Part shown: positions 44,902 through 55,678 of the stretch, one piece after another | How positions within the stretch are numbered: the stretch's first letter is position 1 | How the letters are laid out: every line of letters begins with the position of its first letter | From: Phellopilus nigrolimitatus | Lineage: Eukaryota > Basidiomycota > Agaricomycetes > Hymenochaetales > Hymenochaetaceae | Length of the DNA: 64,000 nucleotides | Assembly: GCA_021029095.1 (NCBI GenBank) | Contig: JAJOHG010000003.1 | Coordinates: 992,001-1,056,000 of the forward strand | Reading direction: 5' to 3' | Notes under the pieces: model-generated | Database searches by the model: none | Told to the model about the DNA's origin: nothing | What the model saw: the letters and a program-made list of their open reading frames with translations, nothing else | Program-made: the position numbers and the translations under genes

Positions 44902-46948
44902 CTAATATTCCAGCGCGCCTTCCAAAATACCTGTCAACGCCTCCCGGCCATCCTCGCCGACGACGTCTCCAATACCAGGTGCGAGGTCGAGCACACGTCG
45001 CTGTGGGAGCGTTCCCTGCACGAGCCGCGGAAGGTCCGCACTCGTGTACCCAATTGCCTTCAGCCCGCGAGGCAGCCCGAGCCCGTCGAGGAAGCGCGCG
45101 ATCGCCTCGTAAAGGTATGAGCCGATCTCCGCATCTGGGATGCGGCTGACTGCAGGGTCTGCAGGCGTCGTTTCAAGGAAGATCGCGAGCACTTCTCGGT
45201 GCCGGTCGGGGGAGCTGGGCGAGGTAAAGCGGAAGACTGGGAAGAGTCAATGTGTGACAGTTACAATGCATATAGGACGAATCATACCCGAAGGGCCAGT
45301 AAGGGCAACACTGATGCCATGGGGGATGATAGGGTGGTCGGTGAGGTAGCCTGGGTGTTTGTACTTCGGCCCTGATTTGTTCAGCCCGGAGATCTGGAGC
45401 AAAAGAATACGTCGTAAGCACTGGAATAGATATTTCATGAGATGATTGTTTACAGGGTAGCTCATGCCATGACATAAGTGGACTCCAGCATTTCCAAAGC
45501 CTATGCCGGCGAAGGCAGCTGCCAACCTAAATTATCCGCGCAGAAATAGACCTTAAATCAGTACGTTTCGGGCATTTGACGCGAAGGATAATCAGCTTAC
45601 AGCATCTGTTGCTTAGCTTCCTTGTCTTCGCGGTCTTTTGCGACACGAGGAAGGTAATTAACAGTTTGTCTGAGCGCCCAGATGGAGAATATGTCAGCGA
45701 CAGGGTTGCTGCCTTGATAAGCAGGTCGGTTGATCGGGTTAGAAGGACGAGGTGTGCGTTCATAATAGCTATTACGTCCGTTGAGAAGTTTTTCTATGTG
45801 CTCGATAGAAGAAAACCCGGATCTCACGGAATGGCGGTATAGCTTTCCAAGCTGTGGAAGAGGACGTCAAGGCCGGCACTAATGTGCACAGCGGTCGGAC
45901 ATGAGTCGGTATTGCGCATGTCTACAATGCCCAAAGTTGGCTTAAGAGCACGAGATGCGATGCCAGTCTTGAAGGACTTGGAAGGAATGTCGAGAATAGC
46001 AGTACCGGTAGTTTCTGAGCCCGTACCGGCCGTTGTGGGAACTAAAGAAACACTGCTTGATTAAAATTCGGTATTTGAAAACGGACAGGCTTACCAGCAA
46101 TTAAAGGCCTTAGCTTGTCAGAAATTGGTAGGCCCTTCCCAATTGGCGCGTTAATGAAGTCCATTAGGTCCGCGTCCTTGTAGACAGTAAATCTAAAGTT
46201 TTTCCTCACTTTCTAACTTTTAAATGAAATTCAAAAGGACTCACAGGTTCGCAGCCTTGGCCGTGTCCATGACGCTACCACCTCCAACTCTAAGAGCGGG
46301 TAACTCTTTAAAAGCGGTTAAACAAATATATGTTTGTAGGCTCACGCGAGGAAGTGACTAATATCATGAGATCGAGCCCAGGCAATAGCATCTCGCCAGC
46401 TGTCTTCTGTCGGCTCGGCAACGACTTTGTCATATACTTCATAGGATAGACCAGGCTGGGAATCGAGTGACTCGATAGCCTGCAAGCCTGTCAGGAGGGT
46501 CCGCAGACGTGTACAAATACTTGCCCACCATTTGCATGGGCAGCAGTTTAGCCACATTCGGATCTGTGAAGACTCCAACCTGAGATTACTTTAGCTACGA
46601 TTTAATTATAGCCGAGAATATTGCGCTGACTTTGCGAGGATTCATGTTCTTCAAGTCCATACCGACTTCCATGGTGACACCATCACCGAACCTGAGGTTC
46701 GACGCTGCGACCTAGATGAATGGAGACGAGTTACACGGCATAGAAGAGACGAGTTGCGTCATATATACCTCAAAGGCGTACTCCTTCTGGACGACGTCGA
46801 CGGGTGTTGCAAGCTTCCTGAGCTGGTTGAAGACAGCACCACCGTGCGCCGCGGCGGACGCTGAGCGGCAGCCGTGGCATGGGCAGGCGGTGTGCTGGGA
46901 GGCATTGATGAGGCGATGGATTATATTTCTTCTGGCGACGGTAGACAT
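44902..46948 (-). CDS. ADHFE1: Iron-containing alcohol dehydrogenase, hydroxyacid-oxoacid transhydrogenase (ADHFE1/HOT), mitochondrial
   Basis: Transfers hydride between 4-hydroxybutyrate and 2-oxoglutarate. From ATG 46948 the start MSTVARRNIIHRLINASQ is Arg/Ser-rich without acids, a mitochondrial presequence, followed by CPCHGCRSAS. Then come NLRFGDGVTMEVGMDLKN, VGVFTDPNVAKLLPMQM, YEVYDKVVAEPTEDSW, GGGSVMDTAKAANL (NAD-binding glycine loop), DLMDFINAPIGKGLP, VPTTAGTGSETTGTAI, SRALKPTLGIVDMRNTDSC, and the metal-binding stretch HISAGLDVLFHSLESYTA, then GFGNAGVHLCHGMSYP and YLTDHPIIPHGISVALT. It ends LTGILEGALEY. About eleven short exons are used and the frame holds throughout. Divergent from the aspartic protease gene. 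Confidence 0.93.
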
Positions 46949-47241
46949 GATGGTGGTCTGAGGACAAGAAGCGTGAAAGGGGAAAAACACTCACGAGCAC
47001 TGAAATAACGGGGATTAGCCTAAAAGCACGTACGAGACGACTGGCACGGGATCATCGCGGTATGCGGGGTGATCGACGTGCCGCATAAGGCAGGATTTCC
47101 ACATACGCTTATCTCTTTCGTGCGTTGTCGGTCGACCTAGACGAACCCGGTTTCTCATCCCACACTCCTTTTTATATCTTATTTTTGGCCGATTTTATTG
47201 ACGCTGCGGCCACGGTCATACCCGCCGCGTTCGCCGCCGTT

Positions 47242-49649
47242 ATGAAATCCAGCTGTCTGTCTGTCCTTTTCGCATGCGCGCTATGCTCCGAGGCTCTTCG
47301 CATCCCGTTCGAGCAGTCCAGGAAGAAGCTGTTGCAACGCAGGAGTTTCGGCAAGGCGGTCAGCAAGCCAGTGATCAATGCTGTCGACAGCGACAGCGAT
47401 GATGTGGACCTCAGGTGCGCTTAGATAATATCTGTCTATCCACTTACCATCAGAGCGCTCACTTTGCACCCGCAGCACGGTTAACGACCTCATTTATATG
47501 GCCAATGTGAGTATTGCATTTCTAATTTTGTTTGAAGGGCACGCGTCTAATAATATACTATAGGTTACTGTCGGAGGCTCTGGTGTGTACATTCGATCCT
47601 GGAAGGGTCCCCGATTGACCTCCTTTAAAGAACATGTTGTCCAACTCGACACCGGATCGTCCGACCTTTGGATCAAACCCTCATCATTCCCTCTATCAAA
47701 CGTATCACATACGGTAAGCACTTCTTTTTCGATGCATTCGTGCACGTCAGTCCCTGACTACTTCCTTCAGAATACACAGTACAATTTGACGGTAAGCATT
47801 GAATAACGCTATGTCGCGATAAGTCATTCATTGTTGGCTTGTAGTACGGAATTGGTTGGGCGTATGGGAACATTACCACAGCGGAAGTGGAATTTGCCGG
47901 GTAAGTGCAAAAACCGGCGGTCCAGCCTAATCATTATGTACTTAGACCTAGTCATGCAGGATTAAAGTCCCTAAGCAAGCTTTCTTAGATGTAAACACTG
48001 CGACAAATCCGGCGCTCTCGTATGGCGCTGAAGGCATTCTTGGATTGGGCTTCACGTCACTTTCGACGATTGATTCTGTGGTGAACGGCACTGGCGGTGA
48101 CTGGGGGCGCAGTGTTCTGTACAACGCCTTCCTCGACAACCCGACGGAGAAGAATTACATTACATTTGCACTGCAGCGAAGCACAGAACCTGATGACAAT
48201 GTCGATGGTGCATTCACTATAGGTGCGCCTTTCTAAAAAACAGATTTATGGGAACTCAGGGAAAATAAACTGGATGATTAACTTCAGGCGAAATTGACAA
48301 GACGTATTCAAATATCTCGAGCGCGACAGCGCTTTCCACGTGGCCTGTAGTAGCACCAGAAAGGTGGAACGTTCTCCTACAGGCGCTCATGGTTGGCTCT
48401 GAGACGTATGGCGTCTCGACCAATGTAGATGGTGTACCATCAGGCAACGCCGTTGCCTTATTGGACAGCGGAACTTCTTACTCGTCCGTATTTTCCCTGC
48501 AACTAGTCTAGATTATTGATTTGATTGTTAAACCCAGATACTGTACAACTGATGCTGCTAAAGCAATATACGGTGGCGTCGATGGTGCAAGTTTTGACGA
48601 AAACCAGGGCCTCTGGGTCTTGCCTTGTGACGCCGAGATCGACATGGCGTTGCAATTCGGGTGAGATTATATTTATACTGCGGTCGGCGTCAATCCTACT
48701 ACGCCTAACTACGAAATCCTTTTTTCACAGCGGAAACGTTTATCCTCTGCATCCTCTCGATGTCAACTCCAAGGCCTCTTCTACATCGGATTCTTGTATC
48801 GGCACATTTGTCCCTCAGTCCGTTTCCATAGGTAACGGCCAATTGTAAGCACGTTCACGGAATTGCTTTGCGAAGCGTGCTAACATTACTATAAGTGACT
48901 GGCTTATTGGAGACAATTTCCTTCGTTCAGTATACAGCATGTACGATTTCGGCGACTTCGATTCAAACAATAACATGGGCAACCCGTATATCAAGCTTCT
49001 CTCCCTTGTCGACCCAAATAATGCCTCCTCTGAATTCGTTGCAGTTCGCGGAGGCACCGCGCGCTCAAACATCACTTACAATGTAGCCAATGGCTCAGGC
49101 TCGCCTGGCTCCACGACCCTCTCACTCGCAGATAGCACTGCCGACAAGCTTGGCAAGCTCGTCGACTACATCCCCGCAGTGCTTGGCATTCTTGGCCTCA
49201 ACGCGCTCGTCCTGCTCGTCGTCGCGGGTGTTGGCATCGCCTTCATGTGCCGCCGGCGCCGCCGCAAGAGCTCGAAAAAGGATCGTGCATCACTGCTCTC
49301 GCTTAACGCCCGCGCACCAACACCCTACCCAGGTTCACCTGGCCCCAGCCCCGCAGGCTCTGTCGGTGCGGTAGACCTCGGTGACGGTCACCGGTACTCG
49401 CGTGTCGACCCTGACTCGGGCGAGCCGGAGGACATGCCGTTCACCCCGCCTGAGCCTGCGTTCTGTGGGTATGACGGCGACTCTCTACGTCCGCTGCCGC
49501 CTGGTGCGCGGCCCCGCTCGACATTTGCCGCGGTAGGCATTCCACGGGACTTCCGGGTGAGCGCGGCTGGGTCGGATGCAACTGCTTTTGTGCCGCCGTC
49601 GCCATCGTTTAAAAACGACACGACCGACCGGCCGAAGTCGGTCGCGTAA
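47242..49649 (+). CDS. Pepsin-family aspartic protease with C-terminal membrane anchor and cytosolic tail
   Basis: A1-family endopeptidase, secretory pathway. ATG 47242 gives a signal peptide (MKSSCLSVLFACALCSEA) and a short propeptide. Catalytic motifs are VQLDTGSSDLW and ALLDSGTSYS. Other family landmarks are YGIGWAYGNITTAEVEFAG, GAEGILGLGFTSL and FDWLIGDNFLRSVYSMYDF. After the catalytic domain come an Asn/Ser/Thr-rich stalk, one transmembrane helix (AVLGILGLNALVLLVVAGVGIAFM), a stop-transfer RRRRRK and a cytosolic tail of about 130 residues rich in Pro, Asp and Ser (EPEDMPFTPPEPAF). So it is a type I membrane protease rather than GPI-anchored. There are about ten exons. The first part (VTVGGSGVYIRSWKG) may contain an unspliced or extra segment, since the usual pepsin spacing to DTG is shorter. 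Confidence 0.9.
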
Positions 49650-50166
49650 GTCTGTCCAGCTCTAAGAGCTAGCTTCATACGCTATGCAGGCACGTTAAGC
49701 CTCTATCTCCTTCCACTGTTGCGTGCGCTCGCGGACTATATAATCACGAACACTCTTTGCTCCTGGAATCGGATGTCACTATCGTCTTCACCCTTACCCT
49801 CATCCTCTCACGTCTCCGCCTCTTGTTCCCATTCTCGGACTCTTAACTACCGTATCACCTCTACTTGATTTCTTTTGCCGTTTTTTTCTTTGTATTGTAT
49901 CTACCTGCTCGACGACAAAACTGATCCTAGTTGTAGTTGCTGTGCATACCTTTACTCTTCTTTCTTGTGGCGACGAATACTCCTGCCATTACGCATTTCG
50001 TCGTCGTCATTTTCTTTTGGGTTCGGGGTATCGTTCATTGACTTTCATCATCTGCATTAATCCGCTTGCCTACTACCTGTGATTATTGTAGACTGGATAT
50101 ATATACATGCTGAGCGTGCGATGGAAACACAGACAGCATTTTCGACTTCTGCTCGATTCTCCACAT
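49650..50166. other. Convergent intergenic region
   Basis: 3' untranslated regions of the protease gene (+) and the PPR gene (-). T/C-rich on the plus strand (49780-49900). No gene was seen. Confidence 0.5.
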
Positions 50167-52266
50167 CTATCGCGCAGCCAATTCAAAGTCAATGGCCTGT
50201 TGCATCTTCTCCATGTACGACTGACTTCCCAGCGCGCCTTCTTCCTGTGATGGGAGCCGCTCGTACGACACGCGCTTTACGAGCACTTCCTGACTGCGCT
50301 TCTTCAATTCGCGTAACACAAAACGTTCGTCCTCGGTTGCGCCTTCCGTGGATAGGTTGATCATTTTTACGACGGCAGACGCGAGCTTCGCCTTGAAGAA
50401 TAAGAAAAACGCCTCTGTGTTTCCTCGCTCATAGAAGCTGCGCACATCATGGACTGACAACATCATCCGCAAGCATTGCCGCATACGCGCACGGTCGTCC
50501 GTCGCCAGTGCCGTCCGTGCGAGATATGCCGACGCCTGAATGTTTAAAAGCTCGCTCTTCCGCGTCGGCACCTGCTCCTGCTTCTTGATCTCCGCGCTCG
50601 GTCCGCCGTCCACGAATTCTTCCGCGGCAAGTTGCGTCGCCAGTGTGTAAACCTCACAGGCACGCGCCCAGTCCACACAGCGCCAACAGACCGCAAGCGC
50701 AAGCGCATACGTGTTTGTGCTGGGTTGAAGCCCCATTTCCTTTGGCTGCTGCTGCCCACGCACACCCACGCGCTGTAGAGCGGCCTCGCGCTGCATCCAA
50801 AGCAACATCTCGACCGCCCGCGCGGACTCATCGAGCGAGCCGACGGCCGCGAGGCTATTGAGCGATAGCAGGACTTCCTCCATGTGGTAGTGATTCAGCT
50901 CCAGCTCCCGCACGCGTGGTGAACCTGCACGTCGTAAGTCCATGACCTGTTTCGCAAAGTATGCGCAGAGACGGGGTTTCTTTGCCTTAGTGCAGAGCTC
51001 GAGAGTGGCCCGGAAGGAGCGGAATTCGAAGTTCAGACGTGGAGGCGGCGCATCCTCGCCTGGTGGCGCAAAGCCAAAGTAATCACGCACGATGTCCAGA
51101 CCAAATTGCTGATCCGTAGACCTCCCATTCATGAGCAGCCGAAGCACATGGACGACGACGAAGTTGTCTACTTCCAAGTTGTTCCGCTGAAAATCTTTCT
51201 CGAGTTTCCGCCATAAAAACTTGGCATCCGAAGCATTCTGCTCGGTCACTGTCAAATTTCCGATTTTGTCTGTCGTTTGTCGATAGGAAAGATTCTGGAA
51301 CAGGGCAGAGTAAATGTACTTGTCTGGCGCAAGAGGACCTGTTTCATCCATCGAGTAAAAGGTGTCCAAAAGTTTTTGGAAAAGGTTCGCCTTTCTAAGA
51401 ATCCGTAGATAGAAAATTGCTGGGCCATGGTGCAGCTCACTCTTCAACTTCTTCTCTTTGCATACTTCCATGTAGCTCCGATAGCTTTCGTACAAGCTGT
51501 GACAATGTTCCAACTGGACAATGTTCGTCGTCCAATCCTCGATTTCGCTCATTCCAGTGAGCATAGTGTTGTAGGTCGATACCATTGGTGTAAAGTTGCG
51601 TCGTTTCATCTACAGTACCATATAAGAAATTATAAGTCAGCATTGAACCCGACGAGATAGAACCACAATAGCGACAGTGATTCTACGTACCTCAATGTAA
51701 ATAGAGTAAGCACGGTTTCGCTTTTCGGCCTTCATCAGAAAGCTGAGCAGGGTATTCCATACGATGACGTTCAACTTGTTCTTGGGTGCGTCCAAGACCA
51801 CTTGAATGGCGTCTTCCAGTTTTCCTTCGTCGGCAAGCTTTTTTATGCGGGCACTCAGCACCGTCGGGCGCAGGTTCCTCTGCTCGCTCAGTGGAACTTC
51901 GTTCTTGTACATAGACCGCTTCCCATCGTATAGTCTTGAGGAAGATGATGTCGCCGCACCATCTGGAACGGTCGTCACTTTCGCTGCGAACGACTTGCGG
52001 AACGGTCTGGGCTTGGCGGATGTCGTATCATAAGAGTGACGGGTATCTGAGGATGCCAGCACTACCGCCGACTTCGGTGTAAACGGCTTGCGCAGGGGTT
52101 TGGGCTTGTCGGGACTGCGAGAGCCCGAAGGTGCTAGCACGGCTTCGCTGGCGTCTTTGACGACGTCGCTGGCACCGTGCAAGGATCGGCCAGAGTCATA
52201 AAAAAGAGAATTTCTTGAAGCGGTAGACGTAATGCATCGTGCGGTACTGGATGCTCTGTTCAACAT
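50167..52266 (-). CDS. Mitochondrial pentatricopeptide-repeat (PPR) protein
   Basis: Two exons, about 52266-51692 and 51609-50167, joined at GAG|GTACGT ... CTGTAG|ATG. The N-terminus (MLNRASSTARCITSTASRN) is a mitochondrial presequence. After a basic low-complexity region come helical repeats; the best PPR unit is KNKLNVIVWNTLLSFLMKAE followed by KRNRAYSIYIEMKRRNFTPM and VSTYNTMLTGMS, with further helical pairs through the protein (LNFEFRSFRATLELCTKAKK, STNTYALALAVCWRC, DWARACEVYTLATQL). It ends YMEKMQQAIDFELAAR. PPR proteins bind organellar RNA for processing, stability or translation; the target cannot be read from the sequence. It lies downstream of SIN1 in the same orientation, 267 bp apart. 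Confidence 0.82.
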
Positions 52267-52533
52267 GGTGGACGATGCAGAGACTCGACGGCCGAGCCAG
52301 CGATTCCCTCAGATCCAGAGGCACGACGATCATGTCCAAATTGGGACACCACAGCCCACTCATTCAGATCTTGACCTCGAAAGAACACGGTACAATCCGA
52401 AATATATATATGCATGTAGTTGTACAAGAAAATGCAATGCAATGCAGGGGTCGAAAGCAATGACGATATTATACAAACCCGTAGGTAACAGCTTCAAACC
52501 GGTTACTAAGTGACCTGCCTGCTCCGTCGAATC

Positions 52534-55500
52534 TTATTCACAGTCCCAGAGCGTTCCAAGCCCCCTCTCAATCTCATCCCGCGAATAGGTCGTGACAATC
52601 TCGGCTGATAAATAGATAAGACAAGAGACTCAAAGCATTCAAAGAGGAACCCTTACTGGCCAAACGTGCACTCTCCGCCTCAAAATCATACCGCTTGTCT
52701 CCACCGTCGCGCTTAAAGATGATCTTGAAACTCGCAGATGCTTTTGCAGATTGGTTGCAGCCCGCCACACTCTTGATATTGAACGATACCGTCCTTCCGC
52801 TGTCGAATACACCGCGTGCCTTTGTTTGGGACGGCATAATCTATTTGGTTCGTTATATATTTAAAACAGTGTCGCTGCTTCCACAGACATGAATGACATA
52901 CGTGAATGTAATCGCCGTCGATGGCGAGAGTACGCTCCAGACGCGCAACGAGCATTGGAACCTTTCTGTATACAGTGTATCGCTGCAAAAATATAAATTA
53001 AATGTATCGATCACGAGAAACACAGTACTAACCTTGTATACGTTGAAATCCACATTGGTGGCCTTGCTTTTGGGTTGAACCTCAGATATCCGCTTGAAAA
53101 TTGATGCTAGAAATAGGTTAACTCGGAATTCAACCAACCTCTAGAACCACGTTCGCGTACCATTCGGATCGATAGACCGCCCAGTGCGCCTGTCGCCGTC
53201 AATGGCGAAACCATAGTGCGGTAGGGACACGCGCTGCACGAGGACAAGTTGTGAATTGCCCTCGAGGCTCGCGACCGTGCGGTCAAGCGGAACGAGGATC
53301 TTGAAGTCGTCTGAAAGGAGCGCCCAGTCCTTGGGGTTCTCCAGCTTGCGCTTGCGACAGATGTGCTCGAGTACTTCCTGCATGTACATCGTCGAGTAAC
53401 TACAATATCGAAGCATGTCAGCCAACGGAAGCGTATAATGCGTTGAAAACAAGTACACAGAGATGGTAGTCGAATAGTGGACCGCTGTATCGTCGACGTC
53501 TGCCACGCGGATACGCAAGAGCACCTGCGCACCGTGACTCGACGAGATGTTGAGAGGTGTGGACAGGAAGCCCACAGACGTGCCAAGCGCTGAAGCAGAC
53601 AGTGTACTGAAGCTTGGTCCGATGGCAGGAGCTGGAGGTACGAGACTTGCAACAGGCTCCTGCTTCTTCTTTGCGACGATGATGCGCGAAGGACGCCGAA
53701 CAAGTTTAGCTTCGAGCTGCTGATTTTGTGCGGCTGAGAAGGATATTAAGATAGGAGCATTGCCAGGAAGGGATAAAATCCTTACCTTGAGATGGGTTTG
53801 CTTCAAGTATAGCATATGCGTCGAAGTTGAATTTAGAGATCTTGCCCATCCTGTCGGGAGCTGCGCAGGGATCAGATTTAGCAACAAGAAGAAAGAAAGA
53901 AATCTTCGGAAGAGACAGACCCGGGAAGTCCTCATCCACTTCTCCGTCGTCCTCTGCAATCCTCAGTACCCATCCCACCGCACTCAGCCTCTCCTTTTTC
54001 TTATGCTCGTCCGTAATCCCTTCGTCTAACACTGGCAGCCAACCCTCCTCCCAATAACTCCATAACGAGAAACCGATGACCTCCTCGACCGTCGCATCCT
54101 TGCGTACGGTTAGCTTAAGCGGCTTGTTCACAGGCTTCTGAGCATGCGGGAAGAAAACAACTACATCCATTGTCGTAACCTCCGCACGGCCGGAAATGAG
54201 TGCATACAGCTCGGTAAAAGGGTTCGAAGATGTGTTGGACGATGCGAGCTTCGCGGTGAGTGCGGATGTGGCGGGGCGCACAGGAGGAACCTTCCGGCGC
54301 GTGAAAAGAGGTTCATCGGCAGGCGGGGCTGCCTTACCGTTAGAATGAGGCTTTCTTTGCGATGATGGATCTCGGCTCGACGTTCTTCGTGCTTCAGAGG
54401 GCCGCTTAGCGGGCAACGGAGGCTGTATTATTTCAAAGTATGATTCAATAGGCGGACTTGCTTCTCGCTGCGCTGTTGAATCCGACATCTCGCCTTCCCC
54501 GCTACTTGCACGCGCACCATTAGGAGCAGGCGGATATTCGCTTGGTCGGCTCTCGCTCACAGGACTCAATCTGCTTCTGCCCCTCACGCTAGTCGCGATT
54601 TGAAGAGAAGAGTTATTAGCAGAAGACATGGAGGTCGACAAAGCCGAATTAGAAACGGAGTTCATCATGTCGAAACTGTCAGAGGTAATGCCTATTCGGG
54701 GCGGAGCAAAGTCGCTGATGAAAATCACTTGTTAAACCGGCACATTAGTCGATCGAGATTAACTTACGGGTCGAAGTCATCATTTTCGACATCCAGACTC
54801 CCTTCCACTTCTACGATGGAATCATCATCTGGCAAGCTGCCCGAAAGCACGCCTGTCTCCTCATCTGACGACTCTTCCGGTTTGGCTTTGGTTTCCGATA
54901 CAATGATCGGCCTCGCTGCATTGTCACCCGCCGATGAAAAATGTGCTCTTCTCCGTTGCCTCCTCGCCTGAACAGCAGCGATATGTGACATGCTCTGCAG
55001 TGCCATAGGTCCATTTGAGACGGACTGCGACTCGTTATTGTTCTCGAGCTCCGTCCTCTCAATCAGTGTCGTCGCGATCTCCGAAAGCGAAGACCCGCCT
55101 GCACTTCGACGTTTGCTGACCTGGATGAGCGATTCGTCATATGTATCCCGGGAGCCAGACGTCCCATCAGTCACAGTTGATGTAGATACTGTCGCCGACG
55201 GTGTAGGTTCGCTGTCTGCGCGTGTGCGACGCGGAGTTGCACTTGCAGCAGAGATCGAACGGCGCCCAGGCTCCTTGCCCGTCATTGCTCGCCTCCCTGT
55301 CACCCGCATGCCGGCCATGCCCATCCTAGTGGGTCCCATGATAGTCTGTTTGTACTTCAGACCGGTCGCACCTGGAAAGCCAGTGTGCACGCGTCTACCG
55401 TTCTGAGCGGAACCGCCTTCGTCGTCGGAGACTTGCGGGCTTTGGGGCATGAGCAGCTCAGGCCAACGCTCCACATCAGCTGAGCCTGAGGCAGCAATAT

Positions 55501-55678
55501 GAGAGTTGGACTGATAGCGTGGGTCGAAAGAAATCAGCCGTGGTCCATACGGGTCATCGACATGGCGCAGGTAATTGAGACGCAGATTGTGAATTAAATA
55601 GCTGTATGACATGGAACGTCAGATCCTCCTAGTCGATTGGTTGAAAAGCACATACTCGGGGTCACATATCAGCGCCAT
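52534..55678 (-). CDS. SIN1: SIN1/AVO1-type TORC2 subunit
   Basis: Scaffold of TOR complex 2, recruiting AGC kinases. The true start is a 23-nt first exon, 55678-55656 (MALICDPD), spliced over a 54-nt intron to YLIHNLRLNYLRHVDDPYGP at 55601, the conserved Sin1 N-terminus; a shorter model would begin at ATG 55612. Domains in order: N-terminal conserved region and Ser-rich linker; DFAPPRIGITSDSF; CRIM domain (FPHAQKPVNKPLKLTVRKDA, GFSLWSYWEEGWLPVLDEG, VGWVLRIAEDDGEVDEDFP, MGKISKFNFDAYAILEA); a Ras-binding-like domain (EVLEHICRKRKLENPKDWAL, VPLDRTVASLEGNSQLVLV); and a PH domain (YTVYRKVPMLVARLERTLAI, DGDYIHIMPS, SASFKIIFKR), ending GLGTLWDCE at 52534. About ten exons; the frame is intact. Confidence 0.95.
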
